A DNA stretch of 64,000 bases, from positions 2,296,509 through 2,360,508 of the forward strand of contig NC_088777.1 in assembly GCF_954871325.1 (NCBI RefSeq). Reading direction: 5' to 3'. Made by a program: the position numbers and the translations under genes. This DNA comes from Gordionus sp. m RMFG-2023 (lineage: Eukaryota; Nematomorpha; Gordioida; Chordodea; Parachordodidae). Shown here piece after piece: positions 39,701 to 48,300 of this stretch. The notes below the pieces were generated by a model that saw only the letters and a program-made list of their open reading frames with translations, was not told where the DNA came from and made no database searches. Within the stretch, counting starts at the first letter, position 1; each line of letters begins with the position of its first letter.

Positions 39701-40656
39701 ATAATCTAGTTGAAATTAAAATTTTAATTTTAAAAAATCAATTCTTTTTTTTATAAAATAAAATTTAAAAAACACAAAAAATTTCCATATGATATAATGA
39801 CTTACCTAATATTTATGTTTTTTATAAATGGTAAACTTTAATTTAGAAAAATATAAGAGGTAGCAAATAAATTCTTGACTAAGAGTAGCAGAGACTAGTG
39901 ACATAACTGTATATTATTATTACAACTTACCTTAAATTATAAAAAATGCAAAACCTATAATTCTAATTTAAATTTATTAATTATTTGAATTAAGAACCTT
40001 TCTGTTGTAATGTCATTATTCATCAGGCAATTGTATTCCTTCCTAAGTAATCTATTAAATATTATAGAAAATGTGTATATTTAAATTTTTAAAAAAAACC
40101 TTTCACACTGCAATTGATAATTGGCATTTTTAGTATCTCTAGTCAAATGTATAATACCTTGATAGAAAATTTTGAATATTTCTTTATCTGGAGCTTGGTT
40201 TACAAGGAAGGTTTAATGATATATTTTAAAATTGGAAATAGAAATAAACTAACCTATAAGAGATAAGGTTTTAAATCTAAACTCTGTGCCATAATAAAGG
40301 GTTAAACAAAGACTTGCTAAACATGTCTTTGTTTCTTCAAAACATTTTTCAAAATCAATTGAGTCTTTCCCTACTTTGATGTTATGTAATTCTTTGTAAT
40401 CAACTATTTATTAATAAATTTAGATAAGTAAATAATACATAAATTAACTTATTCCCTCAATTTCATTATGTTTGGTCCATATTAACTGTCGGGTTTCCAT
40501 TTTAATAAAGAATACTCTTTGATCAATTTTCTTTTTAGACGGAATGGCCTTGTGTAACATGATCCCACATTGCAACTTTTTAAGCATTTGATGCAATTCA
40601 CTATTAAGTTTATGAGACAATTCATTTCCTTTAATTTTCGAGTTGAGATTCAGCAT
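12651..40656 (-). CDS. PLCG1: Phospholipase C-gamma, whole gene (about 27 exons)
   Basis: Phosphoinositide-specific PLC-gamma hydrolyses PI(4,5)P2 to IP3 and diacylglycerol at the plasma membrane, downstream of receptor and non-receptor tyrosine kinases. The exons, in minus-strand order, encode the full family layout: N-terminal PH, EF-hands, catalytic X, split-PH N-half, N-SH2, C-SH2, SH3, split-PH C-half, catalytic Y and C2. Splice phases agree at nearly every junction. Catalytic residues are visible: His/Asn in INSSHNT, Glu/Asp in CLEIDCWDG, His in VYHG, Glu in LSIEDHC, lysines in KRKIILK, Ser in MSSLSETK, Arg in RIYPK. Both SH2 FLxR arginines are kept. The protein is about 1,500 residues, longer than vertebrate PLC-gamma (about 1,290), because of inserts in X, Y, C2 and before N-SH2; the C-terminal tail is short. 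Small exons between 34206 and 32985 and around 22.7 kb are unsettled. Confidence 0.96.
13076..13243 (-). CDS. PLCG1: PLC-gamma exon 26 (C2 middle)
   Basis: Acceptor ttgcag, donor gtgaga, phases 1 and 1. Reads [14 protein letters not shown]...[16 protein letters not shown], the NGLNPVW and LRFVV core of the C2 sandwich. Confidence 0.94.
14069..14880 (+). mobile_element. Ty3/gypsy-type LTR element fossil, integrase part
   Basis: Plus-strand remnant showing an integrase zinc-binding region, catalytic-core motifs (an IDFA-type first Asp and a [12 protein letters not shown] second Asp) and a [12 protein letters not shown] third block. It is a broken partial copy with several interruptions; no LTRs were found. 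It lies within PLC-gamma intron 25, ending about 60 bases from exon 25 on the opposite strand. Confidence 0.8.
14940..15168 (-). CDS. PLCG1: PLC-gamma exon 25 (C2 start, with insert)
   Basis: Ends [20 protein letters not shown] and VKTAVI, then donor gtatat (phase 1); compare GIVCPFVEIEVAGAEYD in vertebrates. Before it lies a hydrophilic stretch of about 45 residues ([14 protein letters not shown]...SFEDATRD) in place of the short LPKNGRG turn. The 5' edge is uncertain: acceptors at 15169-15170 or 15196-15197 both give phase 0. Confidence 0.88.
15943..16042 (-). CDS. PLCG1: PLC-gamma exon 24 (end of Y barrel)
   Basis: Acceptor aaacag, donor gtattt. Reads [20 protein letters not shown] then [20 protein letters not shown] is the hallmark at the end of the PLC Y domain. 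Phases 2 and 0. Confidence 0.93.
16234..16279 (-). CDS. PLCG1: PLC-gamma exon 23 (46-bp micro-exon)
   Basis: Acceptor ttaaag, donor gttgtc; phases 1 and 2 fit both neighbours. Reads [15 protein letters not shown], matching DKPMQMNQALFMTGR of PLC-gamma. It is invisible to length-filtered ORF searches. Confidence 0.9.
16711..17121 (-). CDS. PLCG1: PLC-gamma exon 22 (catalytic Y core, with insert)
   Basis: Reads [19 protein letters not shown], then an insert of about 66 residues rich in Ser/Pro/Asn, then [20 protein letters not shown] and [11 protein letters not shown]. The substrate-binding Ser and Arg are present. The insert sits between the first two Y strands, where vertebrates have a loop of about 17 residues. 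Phases 1 and 1. Confidence 0.95.
17271..17448. mobile_element. MITE family A copy
   Basis: Left end gttgtttaaaaggctcgatt, right end gagccttttaac, core gagtaaaatcttcaggttgg. Lies in a PLC-gamma intron. Confidence 0.7.
17484..17580 (-). CDS. PLCG1: PLC-gamma exon 21 (link from split-PH to Y)
   Basis: Acceptor aaccag, donor gtaaat, phases 0 and 1. Reads [20 protein letters not shown] then [12 protein letters not shown], matching [21 protein letters not shown]. Internal to the gene and too short for the usual ORF cut-off. Confidence 0.94.
18338..18380 (+). other. Probable short intron in the MULE transposase gene
   Basis: A gtaagaaaat donor and a tattatctag acceptor flank a 43-bp AT-rich stretch between the NHDLS-type DNA-binding end and [20 protein letters not shown]. 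Similar short introns seem to lie at about 19983-20016 (gtaata...ataag). Confidence 0.5.
18396..20016 (+). pseudogene. MULE transposase with SWIM zinc finger (broken)
   Basis: Core motifs: LFIDATYKL (first Asp), [20 protein letters not shown] followed by [13 protein letters not shown] (second Asp and the CxxH-like motif), and [19 protein letters not shown] (SWIM finger CxC...CxH, about 19566-19620). Breaks: a frame change near 18575, another in the T-run near 18645-18655, another near 18862, and an in-frame TAG near 19236, so it no longer makes transposase. The codon pattern between breaks is intact, so the decay is recent to moderate. Confidence 0.88.
20330..21175 (+). pseudogene. MULE C-terminal part: basic tail and PHD-like finger
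   Basis: [20 protein letters not shown] (about 20366-20430) is the basic linker common after SWIM fingers in animal MULE/ZSWIM-like proteins. About 21050-21170 shows SWICQKC, then in a shifted frame [15 protein letters not shown] and WFCENC. This C-x2-C...C-x2-C-x4-H-x2-C...C-x2-C order is PHD-like. A frame change near 21075 splits the finger. Confidence 0.65.
21833..21978. repeat. Two-copy tandem repeat, about 70 bp
   Basis: Units 21833-21905 and about 21908-21978 share atatttgccatc at the start and tggatgcacctatcc at the end. It lies between the MULE remnant and PLC-gamma exon 20 and may be an arm of a transposon end. Confidence 0.6.
22043..22317 (-). CDS. PLCG1: PLC-gamma exon 20 (split-PH C-half)
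   Basis: Ends [20 protein letters not shown], the C-terminal helix of a PH domain (compare SQEELQDWVKKIREVAQ). The central part, [18 protein letters not shown], replaces the NRLFVFSI strand. Donor gtaatt. Phases 1 and 0, the latter fitting exon 21. Confidence 0.88.
22714..22744 (-). CDS. PLCG1: Possible PLC-gamma exon 19 (SH3 to split-PH link)
   Basis: A short stretch reading [10 protein letters not shown] with a gtaaca donor has exactly the phase change (0 to 1) needed between exons 18 and 20. The sequence itself is not diagnostic, so this is phase-based inference only. Confidence 0.3.
23597..23711 (-). CDS. PLCG1: PLC-gamma exon 18 (SH3 second half)
   Basis: Acceptor gaaaag, donor gtaata. 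Completes the second Trp and reads [20 protein letters not shown], matching [20 protein letters not shown]. The ligand-surface Tyr of the usual PSNY is His here. Phase 2 in, 0 out. Confidence 0.94.
24014..24117 (-). CDS. PLCG1: PLC-gamma exon 17 (SH3 first half)
   Basis: Reads [20 protein letters not shown] then [15 protein letters not shown], with donor gtatat splitting the Trp codon. The AIFDY box corresponds to ALFDYKAQREDELTF. Confidence 0.95.
25087..25191 (-). CDS. PLCG1: PLC-gamma exon 16 (regulatory tyrosine linker)
   Basis: Reads [20 protein letters not shown] then [15 protein letters not shown]. It aligns with the human linker around Tyr771/775/783: the Tyr771 position is His, ALY keeps Tyr775, and SVYVDL keeps the activating Tyr783 position. 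Phases 0 and 0. Confidence 0.9.
25601..25805 (-). CDS. PLCG1: PLC-gamma exon 15 (C-SH2 second half)
   Basis: Reads [13 protein letters not shown] (SH2 beta-D His), then [20 protein letters not shown] and YKSCKLVTP, matching [25 protein letters not shown]. Donor gtttaa, phase 0; an alternative donor 27 bases upstream would shorten the linker. Confidence 0.93.
26099..26401. mobile_element. MITE family B copy (fold-back)
   Basis: Begins caatgacatataataatacc and ends with the inverse gggtactatttatgtcattg; arms of about 100 bases. The minus-strand open frame at 26227-26523 lies in it and is not a gene. Confidence 0.8.
27375..27561. mobile_element. MITE family A copy
   Basis: Left gtatcgtttaacggctcgat, right cagctgtttaacaacact. 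Diverged interior. Confidence 0.6.
28054..28185 (-). CDS. PLCG1: PLC-gamma exon 14 (C-SH2 first half)
   Basis: Reads [20 protein letters not shown] then [11 protein letters not shown], with the phosphotyrosine-binding FLLR arginine, and YKYTISF. Acceptor ttccag, phases 2 and 2. Confidence 0.95.
28816..29097 (-). CDS. PLCG1: PLC-gamma exon 13 (N-SH2 second half)
   Basis: Reads [20 protein letters not shown] (beta-D, QHCRI) then [20 protein letters not shown], matching FDSLYDLITHYQQVPLRCNEF. An acidic/Ser linker leads to C-SH2. Phases 2 and 2. Confidence 0.95.
29098..31552. other. PLCG1: PLC-gamma intron 12
   Basis: 2.45 kb. No exon, RNA gene or clear transposon recognised. The open frames at 29692-30152 are not coding by any signal I can see. 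Confidence 0.4.
31553..32211 (-). CDS. PLCG1: PLC-gamma exon 12 (split-PH strand, long linker, N-SH2 first half)
   Basis: Starts [20 protein letters not shown], matching EWYPHYFVLTSSKIYYSEE. About 145 hydrophilic residues follow, rich in Asn, Asp, Lys, Thr and Ser. It then enters N-SH2 at [18 protein letters not shown] and [20 protein letters not shown], with the FLIR arginine. Vertebrates have about 25 residues where this linker stands. Acceptor accaag, donor gttacc, phases 0 and 2. Confidence 0.95.
32424..32600. mobile_element. MITE family A copy, one end lost
   Basis: Left end tgttgttatagggctcgttt and core tgagcaaaatcttcagggct; the right inverted end is not visible. Confidence 0.6.
32924..32985 (-). 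CDS. PLCG1: PLC-gamma exon 11 (split-PH N-half start)
   Basis: Reads [21 protein letters not shown] before donor gttttt, matching [20 protein letters not shown]. Phase 0 out fits exon 12. Its apparent phase 1 start does not match exon 10 (phase 0), so a further small exon probably lies at 32986-34205. Confidence 0.85.
33703..33814. repeat. Tandem duplication, 2 x 56 bp
   Basis: Units 33703-33758 and 33759-33814, each starting agtggttcaatttat and differing at a few positions. In a PLC-gamma intron. Confidence 0.85.
34206..34380 (-). CDS. PLCG1: PLC-gamma exon 10 (X barrel second half)
   Basis: Reads [36 protein letters not shown], then [14 protein letters not shown]. It contains the catalytic Glu of SIEDHC and the PIP2-binding lysines. 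Phases 2 and 0. Confidence 0.96.
34410..34625. repeat. Dispersed GC-rich repeat family D (hAT-like ends)
   Basis: Carries gaacccgggatcaggaaatt, gtaggttcggacccctctta and the end ggtttcgcatccctga. Related copies lie at about 49185-49355 and 60780-60952, and more degenerate ones near 10665-10775 and 12810-12968. Confidence 0.65.
35324..35641 (-). CDS. PLCG1: PLC-gamma exon 9 (X barrel first half, with insert)
   Basis: Reads [26 protein letters not shown], then a Ser/Asn-rich insert of about 33 residues, then [13 protein letters not shown] and [14 protein letters not shown]. It contains the Glu/Asp calcium ligands and the second catalytic His. Phases 2 and 2. Confidence 0.96.
36510..36625 (-). 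CDS. PLCG1: PLC-gamma exon 8 (X barrel start)
   Basis: Reads [20 protein letters not shown] and [14 protein letters not shown], with the first catalytic His and its Asn neighbour. Donor gtatat splits the Thr codon. Phases 0 and 2. Confidence 0.95.
37638..37745 (-). CDS. PLCG1: PLC-gamma exon 7 (EF-hand end)
   Basis: Acceptor tttaag, donor gtacta, 36 codons. Reads [20 protein letters not shown] and [15 protein letters not shown], helical and running straight into exon 8. Confidence 0.9.
37914..38003 (-). CDS. PLCG1: PLC-gamma exon 6 (EF-hand lobe)
   Basis: Acceptor ttccag, donor gtagat, 30 codons. Reads [20 protein letters not shown] then [10 protein letters not shown], matching YLHDFQRFLIHEQQ. 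Confidence 0.92.
38068..38239 (-). CDS. PLCG1: PLC-gamma exon 5 (EF-hand lobe)
   Basis: Reads [18 protein letters not shown] then [19 protein letters not shown], matching SAKDLKNMLSQVNYR...ITYGQFAQLYRSLM. Donor gtgagt, phases 2 and 0. Confidence 0.94.
38240..39997. other. PLCG1: PLC-gamma intron 4
   Basis: AT-rich, no exon recognised. An imperfect inverted repeat near 38620-38665 (ccatatt...aatatgg inside attgtac...gtacaat) and a GC-richer patch to 38840 may be a degenerate mobile element. Confidence 0.4.
39998..40051 (-). CDS. PLCG1: PLC-gamma exon 4 (PH to EF link)
   Basis: Reads [17 protein letters not shown], matching WLRKQFYSVDRNREDRIS. 54 bases, acceptor aatag, donor gttctt, phases 2 and 2. 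Confidence 0.9.
40109..40193 (-). CDS. PLCG1: PLC-gamma exon 3 (PH C-terminal helix)
   Basis: Reads [20 protein letters not shown] then TKNANYQLQ, matching SEDEVNMWIKGLTWLMEDTLQ. Acceptor accaag, donor gtgtga, phases 1 and 2. Confidence 0.93.
40254..40403 (-). CDS. PLCG1: PLC-gamma exon 2 (PH middle)
   Basis: Reads [19 protein letters not shown] then [17 protein letters not shown], matching IDIREIKEIRPGK and FVILYGMEFRLKTLSL. Phases 1 and 1. Confidence 0.94.
40449..40656 (-). CDS. PLCG1: PLC-gamma exon 1 (start, PH domain)
   Basis: ATG at 40656-40654. Reads [20 protein letters not shown] then [20 protein letters not shown], matching LEVGTVMTLF...ERKTFQVKLETRQITWSR...KIEG. This Met is chosen because the preceding sequence is very AT-rich and the family has a short poorly conserved leader here. 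Donor gttaat, phase 1. Confidence 0.92.
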
Positions 40657-42264
40657 ATTTAAGGAAGTATATAGGTACTATTTAAAAATTTAAATAACAC
40701 ATTAATTTTAATTTTGGATAAGTGATATATGCACATATGACTAATTTTTAGGTGTTTTTTATTATACAATACAATATATATTTACAAATAAAAATTAAAT
40801 AAAATTATCTAAAAAATATTACAAAAATAAGTAAAAGAAAAGCATTCCTTAAAATATGGTTTCAATGGAATATATATATTTATGAAATGATATATATAAA
40901 TTAAATGATAACAAAAGACCCATATCCTGAAACAAAATTTTTTATTGATCCTATTTGTCAATATTTATTGTCTATATTTGTATATAATAAAAAATCTACC
41001 AGTGTAATTTAGAGACTAATTAAAATAATTGATTTAAGATAAGGGTAATTTATAGTATACCCATTCATAAAGTTTATATATTAATTGATAAGGTGTAAAC
41101 ATTCCTTTACTTTAAAAGAAAACTAATCATAATATTCAAAAAGTGCTTACCAGGGAATTTCTAATATCAGATTTTTAAAATTTACAAATTATAATTATCA
41201 AATATTTAAAATCGATTATATATTTTTTATCTGTATACCTTGTATTAAGGTATAATTTTCAAATTCTTAATAAATTTTACCGAAGGCAATTATTATTTAA
41301 GTGAATTTTTATATATTTTAAAACATTTGTTTTGATAAATTTACAACTTGAAAACGAGTAACGTATTTTATTCAATATTTATTTTATTACATAATATTAC
41401 AACTAACTCAATCATTAACAAAAAACACGACTATATATATCTATAAAAACAAATTAAACTTTAACAACCTAAAGTCATAATCACAATATACTTTAAAGTT
41501 AATGTTCAAATTTTATAACCTTTTATCTTTAATATCCCACAGTGATAATTTATACAATTTTAAAAGTTACAATTTCAAAGTTAATTTAAATTTAGATAAT
41601 TTTCCTAATACAACAATTCTATAGACATATTATACCAAACATAAGTAAAGGGAGTAGCGAGGGGCATATATTGTAAAGTGAAAAAAAATTATCTACTATT
41701 TTAACATAAATAAACACATTTTAACACCTATTTTATAAAATAATTTAGCTACGTCCTTACGTAAGTAAGATTTAATTTTATATAATGAGAAATGCTATAT
41801 GTTTTAGACTTCAATAACATCATTCAGTAAAATCTAAAAAGGATATTTCTTTAGTTTCTTTAGGTACAGGTAGCTTATAATACATTTATTGAACTATATA
41901 TCTCAGGTTTAATACCTCATTTGGGCTAAAGTTAGAATAATCAATTAAAATATTTTCAATGGCCCATTTGTAAAAAATATTTTGAATTATTTATCTGGCT
42001 CAGCTTGAAAATCCTTTTGGGAATCGGGATAGGGCCGGATTTTGCATTCCTCTAGTGTATATCAAAAAAAACATTTTTTAAAAGTATTGTTATTATGAAT
42101 TTCTATAATAATTCACATCATCTATTTTTCACTTTAAAACAAATAAATTAAAGTTAAATCAAATTTATTTTTGATATATGAGATATAAACTAATTTACTA
42201 GAGGAATGATAAGTGCTCAAATTTAAATGCACATCTGACGATAAAAAAAATAGCTAATTTTATC
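40657..42264. promoter_or_regulatory. Divergent intergenic region between PLC-gamma and OSBPL9-like
   Basis: 1.6 kb between two start codons pointing away from each other, so it must hold both core promoters and 5' UTRs unless non-coding first exons lie elsewhere. Very AT-rich, with no CpG cluster, TATA box or motif that I can defend. Confidence 0.5.
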
Positions 42265-42384
42265 ATGACGCAAAACAATGTATATCTAGAAGGACCATTA
42301 AGCAAATGGACTAATTTAGTTAATGGGTGGCAATATAGATGGTTTGTATTAAATTATCAATCAGGAATGTTGACCTATTATACA
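42265..42384 (+). CDS. OSBPL9: OSBPL9-like exon 1 (PH start)
   Basis: ATG then [20 protein letters not shown] and [19 protein letters not shown], nearly the ORP9 sequence [32 protein letters not shown]. Donor gtatag, phase 0. The first Met fits because ORP9 also starts just before this block. Confidence 0.94.
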
Positions 42385-45300
42385 GTATAGTATACTAATA
42401 TACCTTATATTTACCCTTTTTTATGTGATTTTTATCTAAGCTACCCTTGGCCTTTCCATCTAATTGAGTTAATAAATTGGGGGTAATAAGACAGAAACTC
42501 ATCCACTTTTTTTAAGGACTGTACTTATCTTCGCACAAAGGGTGCCTGCGTGACAATAGGAAAGTATAAACAAATCTTTAACCAATTAAGTAAAGTTTTT
42601 ATTTATAGAGGGAGTAATAACTATTTGATTTTATGTTAAATTGATAATGTGATATAATAATATTTTAAAACTTAGAGGGAATATAAAATATTTTTATAAT
42701 ATAGTGTTATTTAAATGATAAATAATTTAATAAGTTGTTTGATTTGAAAAGAAATGTAAATAAAGTCATGATTAATTAAAAATATATTAAATAAATATAT
42801 CTCTAAACATGCAAATATTTTTCTTTTATTTGATGAATAGTTATAATTATTACTACACTAGCCATTTTTATTGTATTATAATTTAGATTTGCATATTAAA
42901 TGATTAAAAAAAGGAATACAAAATTCCAATTATATTTTATTGTATAATCAAATTGATGATTTTGTATATGGCATTCAAAATCTTTTAATAAGTTTCTTGT
43001 GACAAAAAAAAATGAGTAGTACCTAATGTAACTAGAGATCTACAATGCTTAGCAGGTTACCAATCAATCTATTTTTTTATTTGGGCCAAACTAGGCAAGA
43101 AAATTCATGGACTGGGCTTGCAAAATGTAGAGTTGCCCAACATGCTTAATAGAGAATTAGTATAGAAAAAATATTATTCTAAAGTTTAATTTTGATTAAA
43201 GGACTTGCTACTATGATCATTCATTCATAAATACAATTTCCGTTTCCCACTTCCTATTATAAGAAATTCATGAACTCAAATTCTTATCATTAATAGTTAT
43301 TTTTCCATATAATACATTTCTGTATTTTAAGGCCTAACCAGGCATGGCACCTTAGTAAAAATTGGAGCATGCCAGGTGAAAAATGGGCCAAGATTTGGCT
43401 TGAAACTTTTTGTCATTTGCAAGACCTCGACAGTTAAATGGGGTACTTTGGGTACAATTGCAATTGCATCTTGGAATTTCAAGATCAATATTACAATTGT
43501 TGTGAAAAGAGGAATTAATTATTTTCCCATTTTCATATTCACAATCATGATTTAATTATATATCAATTATACTAGGGGCTGCTCAGATGTCACAATTTCA
43601 TACCAAATTCACGTTTTTTTTTAATCAAAATAATCTCACCTTTTCTCACGAATTTTTTTATAAAAAAAAACAAAGTTTGTTAAAAGTCCAACCCCAACCA
43701 ATTTAGGCATTGCCCTTAACATAAGCACTTTATTAAATAACATAAATTTACAACTACTATCTAAATATGCCTTATCTATATATATATATTCTCTTCTCTT
43801 GTATATATATATATATATGTTAGCTTCAATGCGCTTTCGGTATGTGTTATATTTACAACTGTAAATTACATTTAAATTTGCATTTGTCCCCAGTTATATA
43901 TATATATATAACTGTTTTTTTTTAAATTTTAATCGATTCATATGAATTTTTTTCCCCCTTAATAATATAATTATTGACCAATTCTAAATCTGATCTGCGG
44001 ATCTCTGGGAGAGAAAATAAAATTAACTTTATTTATGGAAAAATATCGATTAATAAGCGATTTAAAATGTTTTATATGTCATGTTAAAAAAAATTATAAA
44101 TAATAATTAACAATTCTTATTCACGACTATTGATTTTTTTTTATTAGCTAATTTTCTTCCGCTAAAAAACAACGGTCATTTCCCACCCACCCCACTCCCC
44201 TTCCTTAGCTCTCTGATATAGTTAACTTTCAAGCATGCCGTTCAAAAATGATACTCTTTATTACCATTTCTCTTATTTTTTTATTAGGCTCAAATTCCTT
44301 AATTTCTAAGAGAATTCTGGTTAATCCTTGCTCAGAAATTATCTTGGAATCAACCAAATTTTTTTGATAATGAGTATCCCCAGTGAAATATTCAACCCTA
44401 AGTGGGAAGAATATAGTTACGAAATTTCCCCATTCCTATCCGTTTTAACCCATCTTTGCCGCGTTTTTAATTTAAGTCGAAAACTAACTATCAGCTTAGC
44501 CTCGAATATTTCTTCGAATAAAATGGTTAAAAGTCGCACTCACACCCCATTGTTTTACCGAATTATTCGTTGATATAAATTTTATGGCATAACGTGTAAG
44601 GCTTAATAATATCGAGGTTAATTACGATCGCAGATTGTCGGGCATTGGTAATCGATTAAAATTTAATAAGTATCCGCTATTGTATGGAATAAAAGTATCT
44701 GCCGATACTTTATACTAAGCGATAACCACGAGTTATGAGCACAACTCCGCCCATTTTTAACTATCGTGTAAGTAAAAAGCAGATACAAGATACATATATA
44801 TGGCAGTTCCGAATAAAAATTATTTGTTCCACTAGGATGGTCGCATTTTAATGTAAATATGTTAGCCTCGATGTGTTTATTTTTTCAACTTTAAAATCAT
44901 TTTTTTTTGCGCGCGTTTTTTTATTTTTAAATTTTTAAAAAAATATCGGATTTTACCGGAAATATACCGATCTTATGAATTTTAGGAAAATTTTTGTCGT
45001 TAACCTTTGAGTCATATAATAATTTATATTTTTTTAAATAAAATCTAATGAAAAAAAAAACTAATATATTATTATTATTATATTTAGTTAAAAAGTTCTT
45101 AGAAAAATTGTCCGAAACTTGTAGGATAGGTTTTCCAAACATGATAGAAAACATTTCCGGTTAGAATCAAAAAATTTAAATTTAAAAAAAAAACGCGCTA
45201 AAAAATTAAATAACGCATTGTCAAAATAAATATTGGCGCCACATTTCTTCGCGAGAATTTTAAAATGTGACAATTTTTTTGCAAATTTGAATGGTATCAT

Positions 45301-48300
45301 ATTTAAAAATTTAAGCCCGACCCGGCCCGGCCGGAACCGAATTTGTTTTTAAAAAAATATATTACGGCCCCTAACCGAAATTAATTTTTTAGAAAAAAAT
45401 GGACCCCGATTTACACGACTCTTAGTATATTATCGAAAACGCGAAATTTTTCGTAAAAAAATGTCGATTTTCGAAAAATTAAACCGCTTATAATTTCGTA
45501 ATAATAGCACTCCTAGAGGATAGATAACGACAAATGTATTAATCCGCCTTAATTTTTTTTTAATTAAATCAAATAAATAAATTAAAAAAGAATAGCGGTC
45601 ATCTTTGAACGGAGCCGGAAATTCGCCAAAAAAAAACCCTCACACAAAAAAAATAATAATGTTGACGAATTGGGCAACTGTCTAATTTGGGCAGAAATGA
45701 GTGTACCTTAATTATTTATATAAAAAAACCGGTCAGTATCCGGTTATTTTTAAAACTCGGTAACGATTCCGGATTTTAGATTTGATAACATATCTAATAA
45801 TTTTATTTATTTTAAGTCAAGGGATAAAATGAAGAAAGGCTCAAGACGGGGATGCGTGTACCTACAAGTTTACAAAAATATGATATATAGTTAATGTTAT
45901 TTACTGTTTTTTTTTAAAAAACAATAAAATGCATACATTCATTAAGTCAGCTGTTGTAGACCTGTTAGGGGTGTTGGCAGCCCAAAGCCAGGTATACCCA
46001 AAGCCAGAATATTTTTTTTATTGGATTGGAAAATATGGATTTTTTTTTTCGAATAAAAAGGGGAGGGGGGGGAGTTGTTTGGATACAGAATAATAGTTCT
46101 TAATAAAATTAAATGGAAATGATGTATTATATTCTAACTCCAGTTTTAAAAGAGTATAAACAAAACGAAATTTTAATATCATGGTATTTTATTTAAATTA
46201 AGTACTGAAAAACGGTTAAATATATATAATATCCAGAGTTGTTAAAGGATCTAGATCCTGTATCTAGATATAAAAATGTGGTATCTGTATCCAGATAGAT
46301 TTTTGATTAAATAATCTGTATCTAGATATTATTTTAGACGTTGTATCTGTATCTTGATCCATTTAAAAGTATCTTTTAATAACTCTGATAATATCCTTGA
46401 ATTTAAAAATAAATTAAGAAAGCACTTCCCACATTCAATACAGATTTTATAGTGAATTTATCAGGGACCCGGAGTGAACCGTTAAACCATTATAAACCGT
46501 TATAAATATCCGTAACCGAACCGATATAATTATCTTTTGAAGGAGTAGTTGTAAAAAACGGTTAAACCGGTTCGAAGCGGTTCGGTTTTTATATTTTGGG
46601 AATGGAAATAATTCGAATATCCAAAATTATATAAACTTGCTCTTATAGTACTGGCGGTTCCCGCAACACGAGTTTCTGTAGAAAGGGCTTTTTCGGGGCT
46701 AAAATTTGTGTCATCGTCACAACGAACAAAAAGGAATTTATATATATTAGAAAATATATTAACTTATACGTTCAAATGATATATTTAAAAATGAGTTATC
46801 GTGAATCTTATATATTTTTTTTATATATATAATTCATAGATGCTTACAATAAAAATAAATTAGACGATGGTGTTGCTTCAATGAAAACGAAATTTCTAAC
46901 AGTAATGAACCTTTACAATTAGCTGAACCGAACTAAAATATTTCTCAACTTCAAATTTATATTTCTTCTTTATTTAATAATTTTATCATTCAATTCATAA
47001 TTTTTTCATTAAATATCAATTAAAATAATGAATCCAATAAATTTTCTTTCTTTTCACAATAATTAAAATTAATCCCTCAATTTTCACAATAATTTTTTCT
47101 AATGGCGAAATCAATTTTTTCTTACTTTTAAAAATATATCCCTCCGCGATAAATACAATAAAATAATATAAAATATATCAATATTTTTAATCAATAATAT
47201 TATTGATTGACAGTAGGTATAATTTTAAACATGATAACTATATATTGTAATTACTAAATACAACATGTCTGCCCCTAAAAAGGCCAAAGACATGTAATAA
47301 TACAAAAAATATATATATTAATTTACGTAAATTTATCATCATCTTTCAACATAATATTTTCTTCTAACTCCATATCTTTTACTCCTTTGGTAATCTGCAT
47401 ACCATTATTCATTTCTATCTTTTCATTAAATTTCGTAGTCTTGACCACTTGCGATTTCACCCTCATAGCTTTAGAGTTGTAAGCTTGTAGTCCTCCAGAA
47501 TACGAATATTTTACACTATTCAATGCGTTAGGATTTAATTTTGTCAACGGTTTTAGTTTAGCTTGTACTGCACTTGTATAATGTACGGGCGGCCAAACTC
47601 TTTGATTATGGAACTTCTCTCTAGATTCCATCTCATTTATTTTGTTATAGTTTCGGTACGTAACCTCCGACGGTACCTTATTATTTTTTTCACAAAAATA
47701 GCTTGAGGTTGGAACTTCCTCTGTATCACTTGGATAATCTTTGCATTCTTGATTCATCAACACATGAGTCGGAATTTGACAATCCTTGATCTGATGTCCA
47801 AAACTCTGACATCTGAAACAGCGTTTGAAGATATCGGATTTAGGTCTTTTTATTCCTAATTTTTTTTTATTATTATTTTCACATAAATGATCTGTTCTGG
47901 TGTGTCTATTTTATAATTCATCACGATATATATATTTCTATATATTTTTTTTTTACTTTTAAATAAATACTCTAATTTATTTTATTATTTTTTAAAAAAT
48001 TTTAATTTTGAAATTATCAAAAATAATTTATGAATTTTCTCTTTTAGAATAAAATTACTACTTATTAAGACACAAGTGATAAATATCAAAAGTTATTTAA
48101 AATCATTGGATCATGATAAAGAGAAGATTATCACTTATTCGTTTAAAAGAAAAGAGGATAAAATTAAATAACATGTTTGATTTTTTTTTCTTTTAGGGAA
48201 AGAAAAGTGAAGAGTAATATTTTTTTTGTAAAAGAAAATAACATGAGTGTTGTTTTTAGTGAAAATTGTTTTTATTTTAATTTGAATTACATAGGGGTAA

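Noticed and set aside
42528-42573. Candidate for the missing OSBPL9-like PH exon ([10 protein letters not shown])
   Set aside because: Superficially like RRGCVRLRG, but the donor phase cannot join exon 2 in frame.
44328-44573. 81-codon open frame in the OSBPL9-like large intron
   Set aside because: No splice signals in the right phase and no similarity to the missing PH segment.
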